Source of the DNA: Ferribacterium limneticum
Lineage (GTDB): Bacteria > Pseudomonadota > Gammaproteobacteria > Burkholderiales > Rhodocyclaceae
NCBI RefSeq assembly: GCF_020510585.1
Contig: NZ_CP075190.1
Location: 3,408,001-3,472,000 of the forward strand
DNA: 64,000 nt
Direction: 5' to 3'
How positions within the stretch are numbered: position 1 is the stretch's first letter; every line of letters begins with the position of its first letter. The position numbers were made by a program, and so were the translations under genes. Below the pieces are notes generated by a model. That model ran no database searches, had not been told where the DNA came from, and saw only the letters and a program-made list of their open reading frames with translations. Of this stretch, positions 1-10,748 are shown piece after piece.

Positions 1-32
1 CCAACGTCACACCGAAGCGCTACAAGAACTAG
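1..32 (+). CDS. 3' end of an upstream gene (partial)
   Basis: An open frame entering from the left edge ends NVTPKRYKN with a TAG at 30-32. It is followed by an AAAAGGAG ribosome-binding site and the next start codon 18 bases on, which suggests an operon with the DUF927 gene. Too little is visible to name it, and the frame could be chance. Confidence 0.3.
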   Translation, partial: NVTPKRYKN

Positions 33-50
33 AAAAGGAGCTCAACGCCA

Positions 51-2939
51 ATGGCTGAGCCGTTCATTACGCAAGTTGTCGCCTCCGCCCTCGCCAACTT
101 CGACACCGTCATGGAGCATTGCGGCATGGCCGGCGGCAAAGACCAGGCCCGTGAATACCTGGCACTCAACCCCAAGCGCTCAGATAGCAAACTGGGCAGT
201 CTCTCGACCAATCGCGACACGGGGGCGGGTGGTGACTTCGCAACCGGCGAGACTTGGGGCGACTTGGTAGCGATGACAGCATGGCGCTTTGACTGCTCCC
301 AGATGGATGCAGCAGAGCGCCTCGCCGACCTCCTCGGCATTCAAAAGCCGAACCGCCAGAAACGCGCCACAAGCGGCGAACGCCCGGCCGGCAACACCAA
401 CACAGCGACCGCCCCGAGAAAACCAGCCCCAGCCGCCCCCAGCCGCAAGCCTGCGCCGGATGCCGACGGCTGGGAATGCGTTATTCCAGCTCCTGAAGAT
501 GCAGCCGCCCCTCCTGTTGCGAATCCACGCCAAGGCCAGCCATCGATCCGCTATGAATACCGGACGGAAGCCGGCCGCCTCGGCTTCTTCATTGATCGCT
601 ATCAGGGCAAGGATGGTAAGAGTTTTGCCCAGCTTACGTTTTGGCGGAACGCAGCCGGCCGCACTGAATGGCGCTGGAAATCGCCACCGGCCCCGCGCCT
701 GCTGTATGGCCTTGATCTGCTCGCCGCCCGGCCGGATGCGCCGGTCATCGTGTGCGAAGGCGAGAAGGCCGCCGACGCCGCCCGCCCGCTGTTTCCCGGC
801 TTCGTTTGTGTGAGCTGGCCGGGTGGTTCCAATGCCGTGGATAAGGCCGGCTGGCTTCCGCTGGCGGGCCGTGACGTCACCTTGTGGCCTGACCTGGACG
901 AACCGGGGGCGGCATGCATGGCCAAGCTGACAGGCATCCTCTCAACCCTCGCCAAGGCGCCGGCCGCGCTCTACCAGGTGCAGCCGCAAGCCTTTGGCCT
1001 GAGTGACAAGGGTGACGATGCTGCCGATTTGCTGGGCTGGGATGCTGCACGCTGCGCAGACGTATGCACTAGCGTCGCGTGGCGTGCTGCGGTCGACGTA
1101 CCAAAGCCAGCAAAAACCGAAGCGCCCGGCGCCAAGGCGAGCAAGCCGGACAAGGGCGGCGCTCCGGCAGGCGGGCCCCGCACCTGCTACAGCCTTGAGG
1201 TGGGTGGCGTGTATTTCACCGACACGGATCGCGACGGCAACCAGGGCGCTCCAAAGTGGATTTGCTCTTACCTTGAGCCCGTCGCCCGTGTGCGTAACCC
1301 GGATAACCAGGGCTGGGGCTTGCTGGTCCGCCTCTACGACGCCGACAAGGTAGAGCACAAGCTGGTTATTCCGATGACGCTATTTCGCGGCGATGGTCTC
1401 GAAGTGGCTGGCATGCTGTTGGATGCTGGCCTGACCATGGCGACGGGCGGCCGGCAGAAGGTTATTGCCTACCTGCAGAGCGCCCGACCGGATGCCCGGG
1501 CCCGGATCACCAGCCGCACCGGGTGGCATGCCACAAGCGACGGCCCGGCCGTCTATGTGTTGCCAAATCGAGCCTTTGGAAACGAAGCCGACGAATGGCT
1601 GTATGAGGCAGAAGGCAGCAGTGTGCATGCCTTCAAGGCCAAAGGCACGGCGGACGAATGGCGAGACCACGTGGGGCGCCTGTGCCGTGGCAATTCCCGC
1701 CTGCTATTTGCCGTGTCCGTGGCCTTCGCTTCCCCGCTGTTGCACCTGGTGGGCGGTGAGTCGGGCGGTTTTCACTACCGCAGTAATTCCAGCGACGGCA
1801 AGACCACAGCGCTACGTGTGGCGTGCTCTGTCTGTGGCGATGGCGGCTATATGCAGCGCTGGCGAGCGACTGATAACGGCCTTGAGGCACTGGCAATGCA
1901 GCACTGTGATTCGCTGCTCGCCCTTGACGAGTTGGCCCAGCTTGACCCCAAGGTAGCAGGGGAGACCGCTTACATGCTCGCCAACGGAGCGGGCAAGACC
2001 CGCGCCGCACGGACAGGAGGAGCAAGGGAGCGGGCATTCTGGCGAGTGCTCTTCCTGTCGGCGGGTGAGATCAGCCTGGCACAGCACATGGCCGAAGCCA
2101 ACCGGACAACGAGAGCCGGACAGGAAATACGCCTGGTTGATATTGCCGCCGATGCGGGGGCGGGCCTTGGTGCTTGGGAAACACTGCACGACTATGCAAA
2201 CGGCGCCGACTTCTCGCGGGCATTGGATCAGGCCACCAAGCGCTATTACGGCGCCCCGCTGGCCGCGTTCCTGGATAAGCTGACACGCAGCCCAGCCGAC
2301 CTTGCCGAAGAGCTGCGCAAGGCTCAGAAGCTATTCGAGGCGCAGCACCTGACCGACGATGCCAGCGGACAGGCCCGCCGCGTGGCTGATCGCTTTGCCC
2401 TGGTAGCGATGGGCGGCGAACTGGCCACCAAGTGGGGCTTGACCGGCTGGGATGCTGGCGAAGCGTTGGCCGCTGCCGGATCGTGCTACCGCGCATGGCT
2501 GGCCGGGCGAGGCGGCGAAGGCAACCAGGAAGAAACCAGCATGCTCAACCAGGTGCGTGAATTCTTCGAGCGTCATGGTGATGGCGCCTTTGACCTGTGG
2601 CACCGCGTTGGCGATGATCGCAGCCCACGCACGGCAGATGCGGCCGGTATTCGTCGCTGGCTGCAGCCCGATGGCGCTCCGATTGCCAAGGCTGGCCAGA
2701 TTGAGGAAGGCACCAACGGCGCCGAATTTCAGACGGAATTCTTTGTCTTTGAAGGGCCGTGGCGAAACCGGGTATGCAAGGGGCTGGACTACAAAGCGGT
2801 TAATGCACTGCTCTCCAAGCTGGGCATTCTTCGCCACAACAAGGGGCGCTTTCAATCGAAGCAGCGCATACCAGGCAAAGGCCAGATGCTGGTTTATCAC
2901 ATCACGCCGGCACTCTTCGAAGGAGGCGCCGATGCTTGA
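51..2939 (+). CDS. DUF927 primase/helicase-like protein of a mobile element
   Basis: A 962-residue protein probably used in replication of an integrated element. Residues about 228-300 look like a Toprim-type domain: VIVCEGEK followed by acidic DLDE. From about residue 385 to 800 it resembles the DUF927 family, with a Walker A-like SSDGKTT near residue 580 and a Walker B-like LLALDE near 625. A linker rich in Ala and Pro (about 100-150) separates an N-terminal region that may bind DNA. The start ATG has a strong AAGGAG site 10 bases upstream. The last codons overlap the next gene. DUF927 proteins are typical of prophages and integrative elements next to small zinc-finger genes. The fold assignment is from motifs, and the exact role (primase, helicase or both) is inference. 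Confidence 0.75.
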   Translation: MAEPFITQVVASALANFDTVMEHCGMAGGKDQAREYLALNPKRSDSKLGSLSTNRDTGAGGDFATGETWGDLVAMTAWRFDCSQMDAAERLADLLGIQKPNRQKRATSGERPAGNTNTATAPRKPAPAAPSRKPAPDADGWECVIPAPEDAAAPPVANPRQGQPSIRYEYRTEAGRLGFFIDRYQGKDGKSFAQLTFWRNAAGRTEWRWKSPPAPRLLYGLDLLAARPDAPVIVCEGEKAADAARPLFPGFVCVSWPGGSNAVDKAGWLPLAGRDVTLWPDLDEPGAACMAKLTGILSTLAKAPAALYQVQPQAFGLSDKGDDAADLLGWDAARCADVCTSVAWRAAVDVPKPAKTEAPGAKASKPDKGGAPAGGPRTCYSLEVGGVYFTDTDRDGNQGAPKWICSYLEPVARVRNPDNQGWGLLVRLYDADKVEHKLVIPMTLFRGDGLEVAGMLLDAGLTMATGGRQKVIAYLQSARPDARARITSRTGWHATSDGPAVYVLPNRAFGNEADEWLYEAEGSSVHAFKAKGTADEWRDHVGRLCRGNSRLLFAVSVAFASPLLHLVGGESGGFHYRSNSSDGKTTALRVACSVCGDGGYMQRWRATDNGLEALAMQHCDSLLALDELAQLDPKVAGETAYMLANGAGKTRAARTGGARERAFWRVLFLSAGEISLAQHMAEANRTTRAGQEIRLVDIAADAGAGLGAWETLHDYANGADFSRALDQATKRYYGAPLAAFLDKLTRSPADLAEELRKAQKLFEAQHLTDDASGQARRVADRFALVAMGGELATKWGLTGWDAGEALAAAGSCYRAWLAGRGGEGNQEETSMLNQVREFFERHGDGAFDLWHRVGDDRSPRTADAAGIRRWLQPDGAPIAKAGQIEEGTNGAEFQTEFFVFEGPWRNRVCKGLDYKAVNALLSKLGILRHNKGRFQSKQRIPGKGQMLVYHITPALFEGGADA

Positions 2940-3660
2940 TCTTGACGCCCTGTTTGCAGACACCACGCCTGCTACTGTGCCCGGCGCTTCCAATGCCACA
3001 AAAACAGCGGAACGCCTTGAGCCATCAAGCATAACGCCAGATTCACCGCGTATCGACGGGGGAGAAGTTGGGCACAGTGGGCACAATGGACTTACCCCTG
3101 TTTTTGATGAAGTGTGCCCACGGGAATCATTGCGGCACAAGGCGTTTGACGGATTGGGCACAGTGGGCACACTGGGCACAGTAGATTTTCAAGGGGGGGA
3201 AGGTCAGAAGGGATACGGCGCACCGGGTGGGGGTGCGGTCAGAAATGAATTTGCGCTGCATCCAGCGGCTGTAATTCTGGCCTTGGCGTACTGCAGAACG
3301 GTGAAGGCAAGCAACGAAGAGAGAGCTTCGATTCTGCTCAGTCTCCATACAGTTTCACCAGGTGAGCAAGTGAGGTATTGGAGCTCGGCTTGTATCGAGG
3401 GTGGCCTTAAACCTTGGGAAGTATTGATGATCCCTGCTCCTTCCTCTGGCCTTGACTGCACCATGTGCAAGCACCTGACCACAAGACAGATGGCAGAAAA
3501 AGGTGGACGCCGGCAATTCCATTGGGCTTGTGGCCTCGGCTATCTGATCCTGGAGACGGGCCGGGCCACTGAACGTATCTGGATAGCTCCTCCTGAATGC
3601 CAGAGCTATGAGCGATGGATACCGGCAAGGGAGGGGGGGTTAAAAGTCCAAGCCCTATAG
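2932..3660 (+). CDS. element-encoded hypothetical protein with Gly-rich repeat and Cys motif
   Basis: A 242-residue protein of unknown function. The start ATG at 2932 overlaps the DUF927 stop by 8 bases and has GAAGGAGG just upstream, so translation is probably coupled. Residues about 45-90 are encoded by repeats of a 9-base word (GTGGGCACA). The word is read in one frame as VGHSGHNG and in another as LGTVGTLGTV. The C-terminal half has DCTMCKH and a later HWACGLGY, which may form a zinc site. Similar proteins lie downstream of DUF927 genes in accessory elements, but I do not recognise a named family. The repeat region is duplicated in inverted orientation about 0.8 kb downstream. Confidence 0.6.
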   Translation: MLDLDALFADTTPATVPGASNATKTAERLEPSSITPDSPRIDGGEVGHSGHNGLTPVFDEVCPRESLRHKAFDGLGTVGTLGTVDFQGGEGQKGYGAPGGGAVRNEFALHPAAVILALAYCRTVKASNEERASILLSLHTVSPGEQVRYWSSACIEGGLKPWEVLMIPAPSSGLDCTMCKHLTTRQMAEKGGRRQFHWACGLGYLILETGRATERIWIAPPECQSYERWIPAREGGLKVQAL

Positions 3661-4034
3661 TCCGGACACCGACCGGTTATGGCTACTTTTATGGGGGAAG
3701 TTTTGGGAAGGGGGGAGGGGTTAGAGAATTGTTGCCATATTCACTTAGTGCACTCATTGACAGAAACTTTTCACCCACACTCTCAGATCATTCGACACCG
3801 ATATTTTCCACCCCACTGCCGCCCATGTTTGCCGCCGTCATCGCCGCTTAGTTTCTTCTTTGCTTGCCGCCTTCCCTGTGCTCTGCCTCGTCTGGACTTC
3901 CCCCCCTTGAAAATCTACTGTGCCCAGTGTGCCCACTGTGCCCAATCCGTCAAGCGCCTTGTGCTGCAATGATTCCCGTGGGCACACTTCATCAATAATA
4001 GGGGCAAGTCCAATGTGCCCACTGTGCCCAACTT
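3065..4034. repeat. inverted repeat pair, about 138 bp arms
   Basis: The segment 3065-3203, inside the preceding gene, reappears as a reverse complement at 3895-4034 with only about seven mismatches by eye. The arms flank roughly 690 bases. Each arm contains several copies of GTGGGCACA. The copy on the minus strand keeps the same reading frame as the gene, so it is a true duplicated gene fragment and not a random palindrome. Confidence 0.85.
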
Positions 4035-4062
4035 TGGCGCCTGATCGACACCCATAAATCAC
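3838..4062 (-). pseudogene. inverted, truncated duplicate of the 2932-3660 gene fragment
   Basis: A 74-codon minus-strand frame, GTG start near 4062, encodes KVGHSGHIGLAPIIDEVCP and then LGTVGTLGTVDFQGGE. This matches the N-terminal repeat region of the 2932-3660 protein, then ends in unrelated basic residues. It lacks the Cys-containing C-terminal half. It is probably a remnant left by duplication and inversion at the end of the element. Expression is possible but unproven. Confidence 0.5.
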
Positions 4063-4512
4063 GCGGCGCCATGAGCCGCAATGATTTCCGGCGTTTTATG
4101 CCGACATCGGCACCGGGCACAGCCAATCAAAGACCACCGTGCCGACCAACCATACCGAGGAGGCAGAATCGGGCGAACCTGGGCACACCAGGGCGCCAAT
4201 TTGGGCATGTTTTGCGCGCGCGTTTGATCTACTGCCGCCCCTCCCCACGCGGAAAATGGCGCGGCCTTTGCCGCCTGTTTCCTAAAGCTCACCCGATATG
4301 CAGATGTATGCACCGCCCCCGGCTATGTGCATTGCCCGGGACTGCTGGCATACCTATACGGCGGATCGCCTGGCGAACCTTCGGGGGAAAATACCGGCCA
4401 TCGATGGCTAGCCGCGTCTATCCCAAATCGGGCACCTTTTTTGATTCATACGTTCGTTTTGCGCAAATTGTCCGATTGCGCCTTGGTTGATTCACGAGGT
4501 GCAAGCCATTGC

Positions 4513-4527
4513 AATGGTAGAATCCGG
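4513..4527 (+). promoter_or_regulatory. promoter-like word shared with the queA upstream region
   Basis: AATGGTAGAATCCGG contains a good -10-like TAGAAT and is identical to 6113-6127 upstream of queA. A TTGATT lies about 22 bases upstream, longer than ideal spacing. Transcription from here would run about 220 bases to the terminator at 4734 without a credible gene. Confidence 0.3.
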
Positions 4528-4602
4528 CCCCTCTAAACCGATGGCTTCCATCGGGAAAGCCACACGTTGTTTTTACGGGTTGAACAGGCAGCATCGTTCC
4601 GC

Positions 4603-4625
4603 TGGGGGTAACTTTGGGGGTAACT
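4603..4625 (+). repeat. two 11-bp direct repeats, possible recombinase arm sites
   Basis: TGGGGGTAACT occurs twice, separated by one base. Short tandem repeats of this G-rich kind are common beside tyrosine-recombinase attachment sites. No integrase gene is visible here, so this would be the far end of the element. The interpretation is inference. Confidence 0.35.
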
Positions 4626-4733
4626 ATGATTTTCGCAAAACGAAAAGCATTGTCCCGCAACGGTTTCCACCATTAGTTCGATTAAGGCCCGGGCACCAGG
4701 AAACAACTTCAAGCAGTCCAGGCAAGTCCATAG

Positions 4734-4757
4734 AACCCGCCCACGTGCGGGTTTTTT
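4734..4757 (+). terminator. intrinsic terminator
   Basis: A 7-bp stem, AACCCGC (4734-4740) with GCGGGTT (4747-4753), is followed by a run of T. It ends a gene-less stretch before the lipoprotein gene. Confidence 0.75.
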
Positions 4758-4859
4758 GTCGCCTTTCGTTCCAGCACGGTCCAGAATGACTGACACGCCC
4801 TGAATGTTTAACTTGGCCTCTTCAGAACGTCACCCCCACCTGACCAAAGGGAGCGGAAA

Positions 4860-5066
4860 ATGAAAACGCTGATTGCTCTTGCCGCCCTGCTTCTCTCCGG
4901 CTGCGGTCTTGAAACCGCGGGAAGCGCGGCGACCGTTGGAAAGCTTCAAGCCGACCAGGCCAAGCAGGCAAAAGAGAACATGGACGCCATGAAAGCCAGC
5001 CTTGAAGCGGTGAACAAGGAAGCTGAGGCGAGAAACAAGGCATTGGAGGAAGCTGGAAAAAACTGA
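4860..5066 (+). CDS. small predicted lipoprotein
   Basis: A 68-residue protein beginning MKTLIALAALLLSGCG, a signal peptide with a lipobox (LSGC), so it should be lipidated and anchored in the envelope. The mature part is a charged helix rich in Ala, Lys and Glu, likely a coiled coil. A GGGAGCGG site sits just before the ATG. Function unknown. It lies just past the element and may belong to the chromosome. Confidence 0.65.
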   Translation: MKTLIALAALLLSGCGLETAGSAATVGKLQADQAKQAKENMDAMKASLEAVNKEAEARNKALEEAGKN

Positions 5067-5134
5067 GCATCACCGCCGCCCGTTTCTGGCACGGGATCTG
5101 CTGTGCACCAAGGTCACAGTCAATCGAGGTAGCC

Positions 5135-5350
5135 ATGTCCATCAGTTCAATCATGTCCAGTGGCCTGCAAAGTTTGCAAGCCGGCATCAACCGTACGGCC
5201 ATCGCCGGAAGCGGCCTGAACGTCGAAAACGAGGAATTTGCCGGGAAAATGGTGGCCATGCGCCAGGGAGAAATCGAAGCCAAGGCAGCGGCAAGCGTCA
5301 TCAAAACCGGCGATCAGATTCTCGGCACGCTCATCGACATTCGGGGGTAG
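5135..5350 (+). CDS. small flagellar rod/hook-like protein
   Basis: A 71-residue protein. The N-terminus (MSISSIMSSGLQSLQAGINR) resembles the start of flagellar rod and hook proteins. The C-terminus, with KTGDQILGTLIDIRG, resembles the C-terminal helix of the FlgC/FlgG type. Small stand-alone proteins of this design occur in many flagellated proteobacteria. A GAGG site precedes the ATG. No flagellar operon is nearby. The assignment rests on sequence style only. Confidence 0.5.
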   Translation: MSISSIMSSGLQSLQAGINRTAIAGSGLNVENEEFAGKMVAMRQGEIEAKAAASVIKTGDQILGTLIDIRG

Positions 5351-5422
5351 TGCGGCAACCGTTGCCGCCGCCGGCAAAGAAGGGTCGAGTACGCAAACAA
5401 GCGTTCGCCTTGCCGACAAGTA

Positions 5423-5450
5423 CAAAAAAAGGCCGGGAAAAACCCGGCCT
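5423..5450 (-). terminator. intrinsic terminator of the OmpH-like gene
   Basis: Stem AGGCCGGG (5430-5437) with CCCGGCCT (5443-5450). On the minus strand it is followed by seven T (A at 5423-5429), placed 20 bases past the OmpH-like stop codon. Confidence 0.8.
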
Positions 5451-5470
5451 TCTCTGTGGACTCGAGTAGT

Positions 5471-5977
5471 TCAGTCCCCGGTCATTTTCTTGATGACTTT
5501 ATCCGTCACATCGATTCGGCTGCTGACGGAAACCGCCTCTTGCACGATGAGGTCCCAATGCTCGGACTTGGCCAGATCGAAGATGGCCTTGTTGGCCTTC
5601 TCAAGCACGGCCGACGTCTCTTCGTTCTGCCGAAGTTTGAGGTCCTCCTTGAACTCCTGCTGCTTGCGCTGGAAACTCACCGAGATCTCGGCCAATTCTG
5701 CTTCCTTGGCTCGCCGCTGGCTATCCGACAGCGAGGCGCCCTTCTCCACTAGCGCAGCCTGACGCGCCTTGAGGTCGTTTTCGATGCGCAGCAAATCCTG
5801 CCGGCGCCCTTCGAACTCCGCCTGCATTTTCTTGCTGGCCTTGATGGCAGCCGGAGCTTCCCGGAAAACCCGTTCCAGATTGACGTAGCCAATCTTCAGT
5901 TCATCGGCGCTGGCCGTTTGAAAGACGGGCAAAACAATCAGACAGGACAATAGCGCAAGCCGAAATCCCTTGAGCAT
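5471..5977 (-). CDS. OmpH/Skp-family periplasmic chaperone
   Basis: A 168-residue protein with a signal peptide (about 1-24, cleavage near ASA-DE). It then has the Skp/OmpH pattern: a strand KIGYVNLERVF, a long charged coiled coil (about 50-130) and a C-terminal DLIVQEAV...IDVTDKVIKKM. Family members hold unfolded outer-membrane proteins in the periplasm. The usual ompH gene sits in the bamA-lpxD cluster, while this one stands alone, so it may be a second, paralogous copy. An AGGTGC site precedes the ATG. It is transcribed away from queA. Confidence 0.85.
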   Translation of the reverse strand: MLKGFRLALLSCLIVLPVFQTASADELKIGYVNLERVFREAPAAIKASKKMQAEFEGRRQDLLRIENDLKARQAALVEKGASLSDSQRRAKEAELAEISVSFQRKQQEFKEDLKLRQNEETSAVLEKANKAIFDLAKSEHWDLIVQEAVSVSSRIDVTDKVIKKMTGD

Positions 5978-6265
5978 GAAGCACCTCGATATTGGAATAT
6001 TGGAAATAGTGTAGCAAGCCCGACAGTATCCGACGAGTTCCTGTCAGAGGTCCACACTCAAATACCGGTGATTGTGTAACGGGGAGTGTTTGCTGCCAGG
6101 CTTGATCCGGCAAATGGTAGAATCCGGGCCTATTTTATTGACCAACCGAAACGACTTTCGATTGGACAGCCTGCCCGTTGATTGGTGCGATGAAGCCCCG
6201 GCCCGACAACGACAAAACGGCTTTCCCTGCGCAAGGCCGTTCAAGTTTCCACTTGGATTCAGACC
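5978..6265. other. divergent intergenic region upstream of queA
   Basis: 288 bases with no gene. It contains the promoter-like AATGGTAGAATCCGG at 6113-6127, whose TAGAAT is a plausible -10 for the queA operon, leaving a leader of about 140 bases. A short tandem repeat (ATATTGGAATATTGGA) lies at 5991-6006 near the OmpH-like start. Confidence 0.4.
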
Positions 6266-8426
<2,161 letters not shown>

Positions 8427-8471
8427 TAGAATCGCGCGTTCTGAATTTCTTAGTTATCCGGAGTTACCACA

Positions 8472-8798
8472 ATGATTAGCTTTGCCCACGCCCAGACCGC
8501 TGCAGCCTCCGCCGACCCGACGGGCGGCCTGATGCAGATGCTGCCGATGATCCTGATGTTCGTCGTGCTGTGGTTCTTCATGATTCGTCCGCAAATGAAA
8601 AAAGCCAAGGAACACAAGGCGCTGCTCGCCGCGCTGGCCAAGGGCGACGAAGTCGTCACCCAGGGCGGCATCGTCGGCAAGGTGACCAAGGTGGGCGACA
8701 GCTACGTTTCCGTCGAAATCGCCACCGGCACCGAAGTTGTCGTGCAAAAGCCGTCGATCGGCCTGGTTCTGCCCAAGGGCACGCTGAAGTCGCTGTAA
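8472..8798 (+). CDS. yajC: preprotein translocase subunit YajC
   Basis: A 108-residue inner-membrane protein of the SecDF-YajC complex. One transmembrane segment lies at about 18-38 (LPMILMFVVLWFFMIRPQ), followed by the conserved KKAKEHKALLAAL and a small beta domain (GDEVVTQGGIVGKV). It sits in the usual queA-tgt-yajC-secD-secF order, 45 bases after tgt. A TAGAAT near 8427 could be an internal promoter. Confidence 0.95.
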   Translation: MISFAHAQTAAASADPTGGLMQMLPMILMFVVLWFFMIRPQMKKAKEHKALLAALAKGDEVVTQGGIVGKVTKVGDSYVSVEIATGTEVVVQKPSIGLVLPKGTLKSL

Positions 8799-8846
8799 TC
8801 ACCCCAGAAGGCGGCCCTGTGCCGCCTTTGTTGCTTTGAAGCCGCC

Positions 8847-10733
8847 ATGAATCGCTACCCACTCTGGAAGTACATCACCATCGCCATCGCGCTGTTGCTG
8901 GGCTTCGTCTATACCCTGCCCAATTTCTTCGGCGAATCGCCGGCCGTGCAGCTGTCCAGCGCCAAGGTCACGATCAAGATCGATGCCAAAGCCCAGGCCC
9001 GTGTCGAGGACGCACTGCAAACCGCCGGCATCACGCACGATGGCATCCAGCTCGACAACGTCGGCGTCAAAGTCCGCCTGACCAGCACCGATGTTCAGTT
9101 GAAGGCCAAGGACATCCTGGAAAAGACCTTCAACCCGGATGCCGCCGACCCGCAATACGTCGTTGCCCTCAACCTGCTGGCCGCCTCGCCGCAATGGCTG
9201 ACTTCGCTGCATGCGCTGCCGATGTACCTCGGCCTCGACCTGCGCGGCGGTGTGCACTTCCTGCTGCAAGTCGACATGAAGGGCGCGCTGACCAAGAAGC
9301 TCGATTCGACCTCGGCCGACCTGCGCACCGTCATGCGCGACAAGAATCTGCGCCACGGCGGAGTGAACCGCGAAGGCGACCGCATCGTCGTCAAATTCCG
9401 CGATGTTGAAACCCGCGACAAGGCCCGCTTCGCCATCGGCGACAGCCAGCCCGACCTGCTGGTCACCGAAGCTGGCGATGCCAGCGAACCGAGGTTGGTC
9501 GCTACCCTGAAGCCGGAAGCCCAAAACAAGCTCGGCGAATTCGCCCTCAAGCAGAACATCACGACCCTGCACAACCGGATCAACGAACTCGGCGTCGCCG
9601 AGCCGGTAATCCAGCAGCAGGGCGCCGACCGCATCGTCGTCCAGTTGCCCGGCGTGCAGGACACGGCCAAGGCCAAGGACATCCTAGGCCGCACGGCGAC
9701 CCTTGAAATCCGCATGGTCGACGACTCGACCGGCGCCCTGGAAGCCGCCCTAGCCGGCAACCCGCCGTTCGGCACCGAGGTTTATACCGAACGTGGCGGC
9801 CAGCCGCTGCTCGTCAAGAAGCAGGTCGTGCTGACCGGCGACCGCCTGACCGACGCCCAGCCCGGCTTCGACAACCAGACCAACGAAGCCGCCGTCCATC
9901 TGACGCTCGACTCGGCCGGCGCCCGCATCTTCAAGGACATTACGCGCGAGAACGTCGGCAAGCGCATGGCCATCCTGCTCATCGAAAAAGGCAAGGGCGA
10001 AGTCGTCACCGCACCGGTCATCCGCAGCGAAATCGGCGGCGGCCGCGTGCAGATTTCCGGCCGCATGAGCACCATGGAAGCCAACGACACGGCACTGCTG
10101 CTGCGCGCCGGCTCGCTGGCCGCGCCGATGGACATCATCGAGGAACGGACCATCGGCCCGTCGCTCGGCGCCGACAACATCAGGAAAGGCTTCCACTCGA
10201 CGATGTGGGGCTTTGCTGCGATCGCCCTGTTCATGATTGCCTACTACCAGATCTTTGGTGTCGTTTCGGTCATCGCACTGGCTTCCAACCTGCTCTTCCT
10301 GGTCGCCATCCTGTCGCTGCTGCAGGCGACGCTGACCCTGCCCGGCATCGCCGCTATCGCGCTGACCCTGGGTATGGCGATTGACGCCAACGTGCTGATC
10401 AACGAGCGGGTGCGCGAGGAACTGCGTGCCGGCATGCCGCCGCAAGCAGCGATTTCGGAAGGTTACGAACGCGCCTTCGGGACCATTCTCGACTCCAACA
10501 TCACGACATTGATCGCCGGCCTTGCCCTGCTCATCTTCGGCTCCGGCCCGATCCGCGGCTTTGCCGTGGTGCACTGCCTGGGCATTCTGACCTCGATCTT
10601 CTCGTCGGTGGTCGTTTCGCGCGGCCTGGTCAATCTGATCTACGGCCGCCAGAAGAAGCTGACCAAGGTCGCCATCGGTCAACTGTGGAAGCCCGGCACG
10701 AGTACCGGCAACCGCACGGTCAACGGCAAATAA
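8847..10733 (+). CDS. secD: protein translocase subunit SecD
   Basis: A 628-residue membrane protein that, with SecF, uses the proton gradient to help pull exported proteins across the inner membrane. There is one N-terminal membrane helix (about 7-24), a large periplasmic region (about 25-445) with the family motif YLGLDLRGGVHFLLQVD, and five C-terminal helices. These include the conserved GMAIDANVLINERVREEL and DSNITTLIAGLALLIFGSGP. It starts with ATG 48 bases after yajC. Confidence 0.97.
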   Translation: MNRYPLWKYITIAIALLLGFVYTLPNFFGESPAVQLSSAKVTIKIDAKAQARVEDALQTAGITHDGIQLDNVGVKVRLTSTDVQLKAKDILEKTFNPDAADPQYVVALNLLAASPQWLTSLHALPMYLGLDLRGGVHFLLQVDMKGALTKKLDSTSADLRTVMRDKNLRHGGVNREGDRIVVKFRDVETRDKARFAIGDSQPDLLVTEAGDASEPRLVATLKPEAQNKLGEFALKQNITTLHNRINELGVAEPVIQQQGADRIVVQLPGVQDTAKAKDILGRTATLEIRMVDDSTGALEAALAGNPPFGTEVYTERGGQPLLVKKQVVLTGDRLTDAQPGFDNQTNEAAVHLTLDSAGARIFKDITRENVGKRMAILLIEKGKGEVVTAPVIRSEIGGGRVQISGRMSTMEANDTALLLRAGSLAAPMDIIEERTIGPSLGADNIRKGFHSTMWGFAAIALFMIAYYQIFGVVSVIALASNLLFLVAILSLLQATLTLPGIAAIALTLGMAIDANVLINERVREELRAGMPPQAAISEGYERAFGTILDSNITTLIAGLALLIFGSGPIRGFAVVHCLGILTSIFSSVVVSRGLVNLIYGRQKKLTKVAIGQLWKPGTSTGNRTVNGK

Positions 10734-10748
10734 CAAGGAAAAACGAAA

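Larger units (their letters stand above)
3661..4859. other. gene-poor end of the integrated element
   Basis: About 1.2 kb without a convincing gene. It holds the right arm of the inverted repeat, a promoter-like stretch near 4490-4520, two 11-bp direct repeats and an intrinsic terminator. Frames of 69-139 codons here have biased, unlikely composition (Arg, Pro and Cys-rich). The element-chromosome junction probably lies in 4.4-4.8 kb, but no duplicated att core can be fixed because the other end is outside the window. Confidence 0.5.

Noticed and set aside
3065..3203. Repeats of GTGGGCACA as a CRISPR-like array
   Set aside because: Units are nine bases, adjacent and lie in a coding frame; there are no spacers and no cas genes.
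4298..4411. 37-codon frame starting MQMYAPPPAM
   Set aside because: It looks a little more protein-like than its neighbours but is too short and isolated to support; recorded only as a remote possibility.
4071..4490. 139-codon plus-strand frame in the gene-poor end of the element
   Set aside because: Arg, Pro and Cys-rich with no conserved pattern and no good ribosome site.
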